DNA of 8,748 nt from an uncultured Clostridia bacterium (GTDB taxonomy: Bacteria; Bacillota; Clostridia; Oscillospirales; CAG-272). Positions 1 through 7,227 of the stretch are shown one piece after another. The translations under genes and the position numbers were made by a program. The notes beneath the pieces are model-generated. The model saw nothing but the letters and a program-made list of their open reading frames with translations, ran no database searches and was not told the DNA's origin. Every line of letters begins with the position of its first letter. Within the stretch, counting starts at the first letter, position 1. The stretch lies in assembly GCA_937895775.1 (NCBI GenBank), contig CALBLD010000236.1, forward strand, positions 1-8,748, written 5' to 3'.

Positions 1-633
1 CCCCGAAAGGTAATAGTCCGAGCATATGCTCCGCATTTTTTCGGCGATTTTTTTGCCCGCCCTGTCGGTATCCGAAAAATACACGCCTATCGCATCGTTT
101 ATGCATAACGCATATCTGCCGATAGCATCGCCGACATCTTCTGCCGGGGCATTCGGGTCGGACGGAACAAGCCGCCTGCTGATCCTGCCGTCACTGTAAA
201 ACCAGCGTGTGTCGGGAGCAAATTCATTTTCGACTGCCTGCCAGAGCTTGAAAAATTCCACAAGAAGCAGTAAAAGCGATTCGCTCCTGCTCCGCAGGGA
301 TATTTTCATCTCTCCGATCCCGCCGTCCTCCGATCTCCTGCGGTCGAGTTCGACCGAAAAGCGGAGCGACGGGTTGTATTTATAGGCGAGTGCCGAGCGC
401 ATCGAGTAGGCGTTTGCGCCCGCAGGCATCGGAACGAAGGTCCCGCTTCCGAGTCCGTCGGCTATTTTCGACAAAACTCTGCGGACCCACATTTCGGGGG
501 TCGTGTAAGACCCTCCGGACGAAAGAACCTCTTTTCCCATCCCCGAGCGCGACATGCCTTTCATGTATGCCATTCTGTCAACCGCCGCTATCACGTCGTC
601 CGACAGCACCAGCGAATAGACACTCTTTTTCAT
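1..633 (-). CDS. Ribbon-helix-helix N-terminal protein of unknown function (3' end outside window)
   Basis: The minus strand is open for 211 codons from an ATG at 633 to the left edge, so the C-terminus is missing. The start is set by a full Shine-Dalgarno AAAAGGAGGT at 650-641, seven bases before the ATG, and by a promoter at 692-664. Residues about 4-38 read as a ribbon-helix-helix fold: a short strand (VYSLVLSDD), then helix AAVDRMAYMKG, turn MSRS, and helix GMGKEVL. This is the CopG/Arc-like pattern for dimeric DNA binding. The remaining 170 or so residues match no enzyme I can name; they include SYTTPEMWVRRVLSKIADG, a basic stretch with YSMRSALAYKYNPSLRFSVEL (split here as YSMRSALAYKYNP and SLRFSVEL), and a hydrophobic run SLLLLLVEFFKLW. 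I recall uncharacterised Clostridia proteins with this architecture but no assigned function. It is transcribed away from the hydratase operon, so a regulatory role, including autoregulation, is possible but only inferred. Confidence 0.8.
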   Translation of the reverse strand, partial: MKKSVYSLVLSDDVIAAVDRMAYMKGMSRSGMGKEVLSSGGSYTTPEMWVRRVLSKIADGLGSGTFVPMPAGANAYSMRSALAYKYNPSLRFSVELDRRRSEDGGIGEMKISLRSRSESLLLLLVEFFKLWQAVENEFAPDTRWFYSDGRISRRLVPSDPNAPAEDVGDAIGRYALCINDAIGVYFSDTDRAGKKIAEKMRSICSDYYLSG

Positions 634-663
634 TTTTCCGACCTCCTTTTCCGATCTGTGGCT

Positions 664-692
664 ATTGTATCACAAATTATTAAACGTGTCAA
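664..692 (-). promoter_or_regulatory. Sigma-A promoter for the RHH gene
   Basis: On the minus strand, TTGACA (692-687, perfect -35) is followed by a 17-base spacer and TACAAT (669-664, -10). TGA directly precedes the -10, giving a TGn extended -10. Transcription would start near 657, leaving a leader of about 25 bases that carries the AAAAGGAGGT ribosome site. The -35 overlaps an inverted-repeat arm at 682-689, so a protein bound there would block RNA polymerase. Confidence 0.8.
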
Positions 693-721
693 GTGTTTTA
701 TATAAAAAAGTTTACACGTTT
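682..721. repeat. Inverted repeat AAACGTGT / ACACGTTT, candidate operator
   Basis: AAACGTGT at 682-689 and its exact reverse complement ACACGTTT at 714-721 are separated by 24 bases, with centres 32 bases apart (about three helical turns). Similarity extends outward as AAACGTGTnAA on each strand's reading. The left arm overlaps the leftward -35. A third partial match, GTGTAAA, lies at 750-756. The arms are far apart for a terminator and there is no T-tract, so a paired DNA-binding site is more likely than an RNA hairpin. Which regulator binds is unknown. Confidence 0.4.
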
Positions 722-793
722 TGCAAAAAAGATTTTATTTGCGGCGGGTGTGTAAATTTTTTTTGCCAAAGGCGGGATAAGAAGAAAAAACTC

Positions 794-822
794 TTGAAAA
801 AGGGAGATTGATGTGATAAAAT
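794..822 (+). promoter_or_regulatory. Sigma-A promoter of the hydratase/propeller operon
   Basis: TTGAAA (794-799), a 17-base spacer and TAAAAT (817-822) form a good promoter, with TGA just before the -10 as an extended -10. Transcription would begin near 829-831, giving a leader of roughly 25 bases before the ATG at 854. No other convincing promoter is seen between this site and 5871, which supports one transcript for the three genes that follow. Confidence 0.75.
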
Positions 823-853
823 AAGGCAATGCAAAAAAAACGAGGCTTTTCAG

Positions 854-3101
854 ATGATAAAACTTACCGACCGCAGGATGGTCTATAAGAAAGGAAGCTT
901 TTATGAAGCTCCCGCAGGCGGCGACACAAAGGGCAGAGAGCTTACGATGGCGTACCGCATCCTTGCCGATCACAATCTTTCGGGAAACAAGGACAACCTT
1001 AAGATAAAGTTCGATGCGATGGCATCACACGATATAACCTACGTCGGGATAATCCAGACGGCGCGTGCGTCCGGACTCCGCGATTTTCCGATCCCCTATG
1101 TGCTGACGAACTGTCACAATTCGCTCTGCGCGGTCGGAGGGACGATAAACGAGGACGACCACATGTTCGGTCTTTCGGCAGCGAAAAAGTACGGCGGAAT
1201 ATTTGTCCCGGCGCACCAGTCGGTCATACACTCGTACATGCGGGAATGTTTTGCCGGATGCGGAAAGATGATTCTCGGCTCGGATTCGCACACCCGCTAC
1301 GGCGCGCTCGGCACGCTGGCTGTCGGTGAAGGCGGCCCCGAGCTTGTCAAACAGCTTCTCGGACGCACCTATGACATAAGCGCACCCGAGGTGGTCGCGG
1401 TTCATCTTACCGGAAAGCCGCGTCCCGGAGTCGGACCGCACGACGTTGCGATCGCGCTTGTCGGCGCAACCTTCGGCTCGGGATTTGTGAAAAACAGGAT
1501 ACTTGAATTTGTGGGCGACGGAATATCGAATCTGTCGATGGATTTCAGATGCGGCATCGATGTTATGACCACCGAGACGACATGCCTTTCATCGATATGG
1601 GAAACCGACGAAAAGACAGAAAAATATCTTGAGCTTCACGGCAGGGCATCCGATTACAGAAAGCTCTCGCCCGCGGACGGCGCAACTTATGACAGACTCG
1701 TGGAAATCGATCTGTCCGGAATCGAGCCGATGATCGCACTCCCGTTCCATCCGTCCAACGCTTATACCATAAGGGAATATCTCGAAAACGCCGACGATCT
1801 GCTCGCAATGACCGAGGAGCGGGCTGTAAAAGAGCTGTCTCTGCCGCGCGGCGCACTTGATCTGCGCTCAAAATTTTATGATGGCAGATTCCATGTCGAT
1901 CAGGGAGTTATCGCGGGATGCGCGGGCGGTTCGTATGAAAACCTCTGCGCCGCTGCCGATATACTTTCGGGCGGCTCGGTCGGGGACGGCGGTTTCGGAC
2001 TGTCGGTATATCCTGCCTCTCAGCCGACGCTTGTCGAACTTATCAGAAGCGGCAGAGCCTCAAAGCTCGTCGATGCGGGCGCGATACTGCACCGCTTTCT
2101 GCGGTCCTTGCTTCGGTGCGGGCGACGTGCCGCCGAACGGAGGACTGTCAATAAGACATTCGACGAGAAACTTCCCGAACAGGGAAGGCTCAAAGCCGAC
2201 CGACGGTCAGATAGCCGCGGTCGCGCTCATGGATTCGCGTTCGATCGCGGCAACCGCCGCAAACGGCGGCGTGCTGACGCCTGCGACCGACCTTGACATT
2301 GATTACAGCGAGCCGGATTATCATTACGACGACAGCGCATACAGAAACCGCGTCTACAACGGATTCGGTCATCCCGACAGCGAAGTGCCGCTGAAATTCG
2401 GACCGAACATTGCCGACTGGCCCGCATTTGCGCCCGCCGCAGATGCGATGCTCATAAAGATCGCGTCGGTAATTACCGACCCGGTCACAACGACCGACGA
2501 GCTGATACCTTCGGGCGAGACATCGTCATACAGATCGAATCCCGAAAAGCTGTCATCCTTTGCGCTCTCGCGCAAGGATCCGCTTTACGTCGGCAGGGCA
2601 AAGGAAATGCGTGCATTTGAAAAAGAGCGTCGTACGGACGGAAAACATATATCGGCACTTGACGGTGTTTTCGCAAGACTTTCGGAGGTCTGCGGCGGCG
2701 TTGACCCGGACAGAACCATGCTCGGCACGCTTGTCTGCGCTGTAAAGCCGGGTGACGGCTCGGCAAGAGAGCAGGCGGCGTCCTGCCAGCGCGTTCTCGG
2801 CGGACTTGCAAACATTGCATGCGAATATGCGACCAAAAGATACCGCTCGAATCTGATAAACTGGGGCATGCTCCCGTTTACGACCGAAGAGCCGATCTCC
2901 TCTTTCGGCGTCGGCGATTACATTTATATAAGCGGTCTGCGTGAGACTCTCGGGTCGGATGCCGACAGGATAAGCGCATGGCAGGTAACTGAAAACAGCG
3001 TGCGCAGGCTGTCGCTCGGACTCGGAAATCTGTCGCGTGACGAGCGTGATATTATTCTGGCGGGATGCCTTATAAACTATTACAAAAAAGAAAACAACTG
3101 A
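854..3101 (+). pseudogene. Aconitase-superfamily hydratase (YbhJ-like), frameshifted near 2088-2093
   Basis: Two overlapping frames make one aconitase-fold protein. The first runs 854-2296 and is convincing to about 2089 (DAGAIL). The second is convincing from 2091 (TAFCGPCFGAGD) to the stop at 3099-3101. Restoring two bases would give 749 residues, about the length I expect for full-length hydratases of this type. In restored numbering the protein has DSH at 144-146, the [4Fe-4S] ligands Cys356 (GCAGGS), Cys417 and Cys420 (CGPC), Arg439 and Arg444 (TRNFPNREG), and Ser637/Arg639 (GDGSARE). These parallel mitochondrial aconitase C358, C421, C424, R447, R452, S642 and R644. His88, His126 and Glu241 also appear to match catalytic residues, but aconitase Gln72 and Asp100 align to His59 and Cys87, and Ser643 to Ala638. 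This argues for a hydratase/dehydratase on a substrate other than citrate; the reaction is unknown. The start follows GAGG at 842-845. The break could be a real mutation or an assembly error; the second half keeps normal codon use and no internal stop, so it is either recent or artefactual. Confidence 0.85.
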
Positions 3102-3103
3102 TC

Positions 3104-3108
3104 GGGAG
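3104..3108 (+). promoter_or_regulatory. Ribosome binding site deciding the lipoprotein start
   Basis: GGGAG sits seven bases before the ATG at 3116. The frame is also open to an upstream ATG at 3065, but that start lies inside the hydratase gene, has no ribosome site, and would put a basic, unstructured extension before a perfectly formed lipoprotein signal peptide. Confidence 0.7.
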
Positions 3109-3115
3109 AAAAAAG

Positions 3116-4747
3116 ATGTTCAGAAAAATCATGATTTTCGCACTTGCCGCAGTGATGCTTTTCACGGCAGGCTGTGCAAAAAAGGACGATCCGCAGACAA
3201 CGACAGCGTCGGGTACACAGACGACCGCACCGGCATCGGAGGGTTTTGACCTGTCCGGATGCCGCATAGTCAACAGCATTTCGCAGCCCTCGGCATTAAG
3301 ACAGGCGGCGATAAATCTCCAGACGTACATAAGCAAAAATTCGGGCATAAAGCCGGAGATCGTTGCCGATTCGACCGGAACCGACGATTCGGCTGTCGAA
3401 ATAATCATCGGCGAAACCTCACGTGCTCAGTCGGCTGAAGCGATGAATCTGCTTGCTTCTGCAGGATACACGGGCGGTGCGGTCATAGCAAAGATCGGCA
3501 ACAAGCTTGTTATAAACGGAAGCAGTAATGAGACGACTCTTATTGCAGTCAAGCGTTTTATGAACAACGGCATACTGAACTGCGGCGACGGGAAGGTAAG
3601 CTGTGATGTCGGAAGCGGCATTGTCTTTGATCTGTCGGGTGAGATTATTTCGGCTCCGGGATCGAGATTCTTCCGCATCGAAACAAAAACGGTAGTTTAT
3701 CAGCCGACAAAGGAAAATCCGGACGTAACTCTCACATATCCGAGAGTGGTCGTGCTTGAACACAACGGCGAAAACAACGGTCAGATACTTGTGACAGGCG
3801 AATCGCTCAATGAGGATGCATACATAATCCACAGAAGCACCGACGGAGGAAAGACTTTTGAGATACTGTCCCGCATAAAGGCGGACAGAAGCGGCATGGT
3901 CGCAAACTGGCAGCCGTTTATTTACGAGCTTCCGTGCGCGGTCGGTGGGCTTCCCGAGGGAACACTGCTCTTTTCGGGCTGCGTACGCGACAGAAGCACA
4001 TCAAGCCGGACCGAGATAGTCGTGTGGAAGAGTACCGACCTCGGCGCAAGCTGGCAGACACTCTCCACGGTTGCGACTGCGGGCGGAATAGACAAGGGAG
4101 TCTGGGAGCCCTTCCTCTATGCGGAAAACGGAAAGCTTTACTGCTTCTATTCGGACGATGCCGATCCTGTATGCAGTCAGACGATAGTGCTGAAAGTCTC
4201 GGAGGACGGCATAAACTGGGGGGATCAGATACAGGTGACCGCCTGTGCGGACGCAAATCTCCGCCCGGGAATGGCGTCGGTTACCAAAATGGGCAACGGC
4301 GAATATTTCATAACCTATGAGATGGTCGGTATGGACGGCAACATCGTACATTACAAGAAGACGAAGGATCTGACCGACTGGGGTAATGTGAAGGAGAACG
4401 GAACGGTTCTCAGTGCCGGAGGCGTGTCGATCGGTTCGGCTCCCTACTGTGCGTGGACGCCCGCGGGCGGCGAAAACGGTACCCTTATCGTTACCGCACA
4501 CAATATGGCGGGCGGAAGCTCGTCAACCGGAACCGAGTGGCTGATAAGCTACGATTACGGCAGATCGTTCAAATCCATCCGTAATCCGCTGCCCTATACC
4601 CTCGGCGACAAGCATCGCTACGCATATTCGCCCGGACTTTTTGTCGCAGGCGACGGAAGCGTATACTATGTAAACGACATAAACTGCGAGGAAAAGCGTT
4701 TCAAAGACAAGGCAAGCATAACGCTCGCCCATATAATAATTGAATAA
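3116..4747 (+). CDS. Lipid-anchored GH93-like (sialidase-fold) beta-propeller protein with extra N-terminal domain
   Basis: 543 residues. A lipoprotein signal peptide ends in lipobox FTAGC with lipidated Cys20, then a Thr/Ser-rich linker to about residue 43. Residues about 44-170 form an alpha/beta domain with IIIGETSR, resembling the small N-terminal domain found in GH67/GH20-type glycosidases (family assignment tentative). Residues about 190-543 are a beta-propeller with Asp-box (BNR) motifs: STDGGKTF 241-248, STDLGASW 306-313, SEDGINW 362-368 and SYDYGRSF 478-485. The YPR (208-210), WEPF (330-333), YSDDADP, RPGM (383-386) and TYE (400-402) motifs resemble fungal GH93 exo-1,5-alpha-L-arabinofuranosidases. 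Glu331 and Glu402 fall where I recall the two catalytic glutamates of that family. The likely role is exo-acting hydrolysis of an oligosaccharide on the outer face of the membrane. A sialidase is less likely, because I see no clear sialidase Arg triad. It follows the hydratase by 14 bases and is very similar to the next gene. Confidence 0.8.
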   Translation: MFRKIMIFALAAVMLFTAGCAKKDDPQTTTASGTQTTAPASEGFDLSGCRIVNSISQPSALRQAAINLQTYISKNSGIKPEIVADSTGTDDSAVEIIIGETSRAQSAEAMNLLASAGYTGGAVIAKIGNKLVINGSSNETTLIAVKRFMNNGILNCGDGKVSCDVGSGIVFDLSGEIISAPGSRFFRIETKTVVYQPTKENPDVTLTYPRVVVLEHNGENNGQILVTGESLNEDAYIIHRSTDGGKTFEILSRIKADRSGMVANWQPFIYELPCAVGGLPEGTLLFSGCVRDRSTSSRTEIVVWKSTDLGASWQTLSTVATAGGIDKGVWEPFLYAENGKLYCFYSDDADPVCSQTIVLKVSEDGINWGDQIQVTACADANLRPGMASVTKMGNGEYFITYEMVGMDGNIVHYKKTKDLTDWGNVKENGTVLSAGGVSIGSAPYCAWTPAGGENGTLIVTAHNMAGGSSSTGTEWLISYDYGRSFKSIRNPLPYTLGDKHRYAYSPGLFVAGDGSVYYVNDINCEEKRFKDKASITLAHIIIE

Positions 4748-4754
4748 AAGTGTT

Positions 4755-4761
4755 GAAAGGA
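4755..4761 (+). promoter_or_regulatory. Ribosome binding site deciding the start of the second propeller gene
   Basis: GAAAGGA lies nine bases before the ATG at 4771. A GTG at 4750 in the same frame is upstream of this site and would add only LKGKRR-type residues encoded by the ribosome site itself, so ATG 4771 is preferred. Confidence 0.75.
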
Positions 4762-4770
4762 AAACGCAGA

Positions 4771-5871
4771 ATGAAGCACGAACTTATCGTTGATTTTAAA
4801 ACCGAAATTTACGGTCCCACAAAGGAAAATCCCGCACCCGTACTCACATATCCGAGACTTGTCGAGCTTTATCACAACGGCGCGGCAAACGGAACGATCC
4901 TCGCAACCGCCGAATCGCTTGACGAGGAATCGTATATCATACATGTAAGCCGCGACGGCGGAAAAAGCTTTGAAATCCTCTCGCGGATAACCGAGCCGGA
5001 GGACAGCGGACTTGTCTGCAACTGGCAGCCGTTTATATACGAACTTCCGTGCGCGGTCGGCGGACTGCCCGAAGGGACGATACTCTTTTCGGGATGCATC
5101 CGTGACAGGGCGGTAAAAGAACGCTCGCAGATCGTTCTCTGGGCAAGCCGTGATCTCGGAAAAAGCTTCGAAAAGCTGTCGGTCGTCGCCGAGGCGGGCG
5201 GGATCGACCACGGCGTGTGGGAACCCTTCCTGTATGCCGAGAACGGAGTCCTTTACTGCTTCTATTCGGACGACAACGACCCGGTATGCAGTCAGACGAT
5301 CGTTCTGAAAACGACGGTTGACGGCATAAACTGGGGAAATCAGATACAGGCTACCGCATGCGCGGACCGTCACCTGCGTCCCGGAATGGCAGCGGTTGCA
5401 AAAATGGGCAACGGCGAGTACATACTCACCTATGAAATGGTTGGCATGCACGGAAATCCCGTACATTACAAAAAGACGCGCGATCTTACCGACTGGGGCG
5501 ACGTGAGCGAAAACGGAAGACTTCTTGTCACCGATGACGGCGTGTCGATCGGCTCAACTCCCTACTGCGCATGGACGCCCGACGGCGGCGAAAACGGAAC
5601 CGTCATCGTCACCGCGCGCAACATGGCATCGGGAAACTCGGAAACGGGTACCGAGATCATGCTCAGTTGCGATTTCGGCGAAAGCTGGACGCATGCGGAA
5701 AATCCGCTTCCGTACATCATGCCCGATAAATACAAAGGACTTCGCTGTGCGTATTCTCCCTGCTTCTTCGTCAGAAATGACAACAGCATCTTTTATGTGA
5801 ACGACATAAACTGCGACGCACCCTTCGAAAACAAATCGAGAATAGTGCTTGCGCATCTGACCGTGAAATAA
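4771..5871 (+). CDS. Cytoplasmic GH93-like beta-propeller glycosidase (paralogue of the preceding gene)
   Basis: 366 residues with no signal peptide or membrane segment, so predicted to stay in the cytoplasm. It matches almost only the propeller part of the preceding lipoprotein: in the 43 residues from Trp150 (WEPF) to Ile192, 37 are identical. Motifs are YPR 27-29, Asp boxes SRDGGKSF 60-67, SRDLGKSF 126-133 and SCDFGESW 299-306, a degenerate box VDGINW 183-188, WEPF 150-153, YSDDNDP 165-171, RPGM 203-206 and TYE 220-222. Glu151 and Glu222, 71 residues apart, are the candidate catalytic pair, by analogy with the two glutamates of fungal GH93 enzymes. It would act on imported oligosaccharides, probably with the same bond preference as its lipid-anchored twin; arabinan as substrate is only inferred. 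The gene starts 23 bases after its twin and is the last in the operon, ahead of a strong terminator. Annotation as exo-alpha-sialidase or BNR protein would be a looser alternative. Confidence 0.8.
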   Translation: MKHELIVDFKTEIYGPTKENPAPVLTYPRLVELYHNGAANGTILATAESLDEESYIIHVSRDGGKSFEILSRITEPEDSGLVCNWQPFIYELPCAVGGLPEGTILFSGCIRDRAVKERSQIVLWASRDLGKSFEKLSVVAEAGGIDHGVWEPFLYAENGVLYCFYSDDNDPVCSQTIVLKTTVDGINWGNQIQATACADRHLRPGMAAVAKMGNGEYILTYEMVGMHGNPVHYKKTRDLTDWGDVSENGRLLVTDDGVSIGSTPYCAWTPDGGENGTVIVTARNMASGNSETGTEIMLSCDFGESWTHAENPLPYIMPDKYKGLRCAYSPCFFVRNDNSIFYVNDINCDAPFENKSRIVLAHLTVK

Positions 5872-5877
5872 AAAGCA

Positions 5878-5912
5878 AAATCCCGACGGGCTTTATAAAC
5901 CCGTCGGGATTT
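5878..5912. terminator. Bidirectional rho-independent terminator
   Basis: A 13-bp perfect stem pairs AAATCCCGACGGG (5878-5890) with CCCGTCGGGATTT (5900-5912) around a nine-base loop, seven bases after the stop at 5871. It lies between convergent genes. Read leftward, the stem is followed by a T-rich tract (complement of the A-run at 5870-5880), so termination of the leftward lipoprotein gene should be strong. Read rightward, the tail TTTGTTATG is only moderately T-rich. Confidence 0.88.
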
Positions 5913-5936
5913 GTTATGTCGGCGAAAAATGTACGA

Positions 5937-7160
5937 TTATTTTTCGCTTTCGTTGTCCGATGATGCCCACTTCACGCTTTCGCGCATAACCTGAACCATC
6001 TTCTGCTGTAAAAACTGCGCAAGCAGATTGTTTGCTCCGAAAACGGACACAAATTCTTCAATGTCCGAAATTTCGTAATAGTAGGCGTAATAGTCGCTGT
6101 ATGTGTCATAATTGCTTTGCAGAGTAGCGAGAAATTCGCTTTTCGTCATTGATATGCCGTAGACACCGAAAAGATAGTTCCAGATGAGCCGCTGACCCAC
6201 GTGCGCTCTTGCCGCCGTGTCGGCTTCGTCGGTCAGCTTTTTAAGCTCATCCTCTGTGAGCTTGTCCTTGTCGGTGTTGTTGTATTCGTAGTAGTTATTG
6301 ATGTATTCGGCAGCGTACTTTTCGACGTCTTCTTCGGGCAGGCTGTTTATCTTGATCTTTGCCATGATCGCGTCATACGCAATCTGCCCCTTGTACTGAT
6401 CGGTCATGTATTTCTCAAAGCTTTTGACGTCGGTATATTCGCCCTGCGTGTGTTCTTTGACGACCTCATCTGTGAGCGTGGGAGAGGGATCGGCGGTCTC
6501 CACCTTGACAATTTCCACTTCAAAATTTACAAGCTCGTCGCGAAGTTCTTGGACACTGTACATCGGGTTGAAGCGCACGGTTACCGTCAGCTTGTCGCCT
6601 TTCTTTGCGCCGATAAGCTGTTCCTCAAAACCCTCCGCATTTCTGTCGGGATCCTGTTCGTCTTTGTATTCGCCGACAAAAACATGCGTGCCGAGAATCA
6701 GAGTGTATCCGCTCTCGCTTGAGGTGTTGTCCATGCCTTCGAGCGTTTCGTCACTGAAGGTTTTGCCTTCGGCACTGCTCCCTTTGAAAAAGATCGTGAC
6801 GCGGTCGCCCTTTTTGGCGGGCGCGTCCTCCGATTCGGTATATGTCTGAAGTTTCTTGAGCATGTCGATTACATACTTGTTGTATTGCTGCTCCGCTTCG
6901 TCGAGCGACAGCGTAATGTCCGAAAGGTCGGACACGGTGATGTATTTCAGGTAGTCGTCACAGACATAATCGACTACGGGAACCGTGTCGCTGTCGGCAA
7001 GTTCGGGAAAGATCTTTGAAATGTCGAAGGACGGTGCCGTTGTCTGCGCTCCGGTCGTGTTTGCGGTCGTTGTCCCGGGTTTGTTTCCCGAACAGCCGGC
7101 AAACAGCGCGGCGGATGAGAAAATTGCGGCGGCAAGTATAGCCGAGATGATTTTTTTCAT
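5937..7160 (-). CDS. Trigger factor-like lipoprotein (FKBP-type peptidyl-prolyl isomerase plus C-terminal chaperone domain)
   Basis: 407 residues. The signal peptide ends in lipobox LFAGC with lipidated Cys23, followed by a Thr/Ala-rich linker (to about residue 45). Residues about 115-222 have the FKBP pattern of trigger factor: KKGDRVTIFFKG, then LILGTHVFVGEY, GFEEQLIGAKKGDKL, VRFNPMYSVQEL and NFEVEIVKV. Residues about 225-400 are a mostly helical region like the trigger-factor C-terminal domain, including a Tyr-rich stretch (YDTYSDYYAYYYE). The ribosome-binding N-terminal domain of cytosolic trigger factor is absent, replaced by the lipid anchor and a spacer. It should therefore act as a folding factor for exported proteins at the outer face of the membrane, comparable in place to PrsA but with an FKBP rather than parvulin domain. 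The start is set by AAGGAGA at 7177-7171, ten bases upstream. The FKBP loop carries acidic inserts (YKDEQDPDRNAEGFEEQ); isomerase activity is not assured. It is a single-gene unit with its own promoter and converges on the shared hairpin. Confidence 0.85.
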   Translation of the reverse strand: MKKIISAILAAAIFSSAALFAGCSGNKPGTTTANTTGAQTTAPSFDISKIFPELADSDTVPVVDYVCDDYLKYITVSDLSDITLSLDEAEQQYNKYVIDMLKKLQTYTESEDAPAKKGDRVTIFFKGSSAEGKTFSDETLEGMDNTSSESGYTLILGTHVFVGEYKDEQDPDRNAEGFEEQLIGAKKGDKLTVTVRFNPMYSVQELRDELVNFEVEIVKVETADPSPTLTDEVVKEHTQGEYTDVKSFEKYMTDQYKGQIAYDAIMAKIKINSLPEEDVEKYAAEYINNYYEYNNTDKDKLTEDELKKLTDEADTAARAHVGQRLIWNYLFGVYGISMTKSEFLATLQSNYDTYSDYYAYYYEISDIEEFVSVFGANNLLAQFLQQKMVQVMRESVKWASSDNESEK

Positions 7161-7198
7161 TTGCGTACAGTCTCCTTGTACTTTTGTTTACATATACA

Positions 7199-7227
7199 AT
7201 TATAGACCGAATTTGTGAATAAATCAA
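7199..7227 (-). promoter_or_regulatory. Sigma-A promoter of the trigger factor-like lipoprotein gene
   Basis: On the minus strand, TTGATT (7227-7222) and a perfect TATAAT (7204-7199) are spaced by 17 bases. Transcription would begin near 7192, leaving a leader of about 30 bases with the AAGGAGA ribosome site. Unlike the other promoters here, it lacks the TGn extended -10. Confidence 0.7.

Noticed and set aside
698..973. 91-codon minus-strand open frame across the first intergenic region
   Set aside because: It covers the operon promoter and the hydratase start, has low-complexity composition and no recognisable motif.
2091..3101. Second half of the hydratase as an independent gene
   Set aside because: It begins in mid-domain at the CGPC cluster, has no start codon with a ribosome site at the junction, and continues the first half exactly.
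3065..3115. Upstream ATG start for the lipoprotein
   Set aside because: It overlaps the hydratase coding end, lacks a ribosome site, and would bury the lipoprotein signal peptide behind a basic extension.
4666..5466. 266-codon open frame antisense to the second propeller gene
   Set aside because: A shorter antisense frame (4001-4501) shows the same residue patterns under the paralogous gene, as expected from mirrored coding similarity, so it is a shadow and not a gene.
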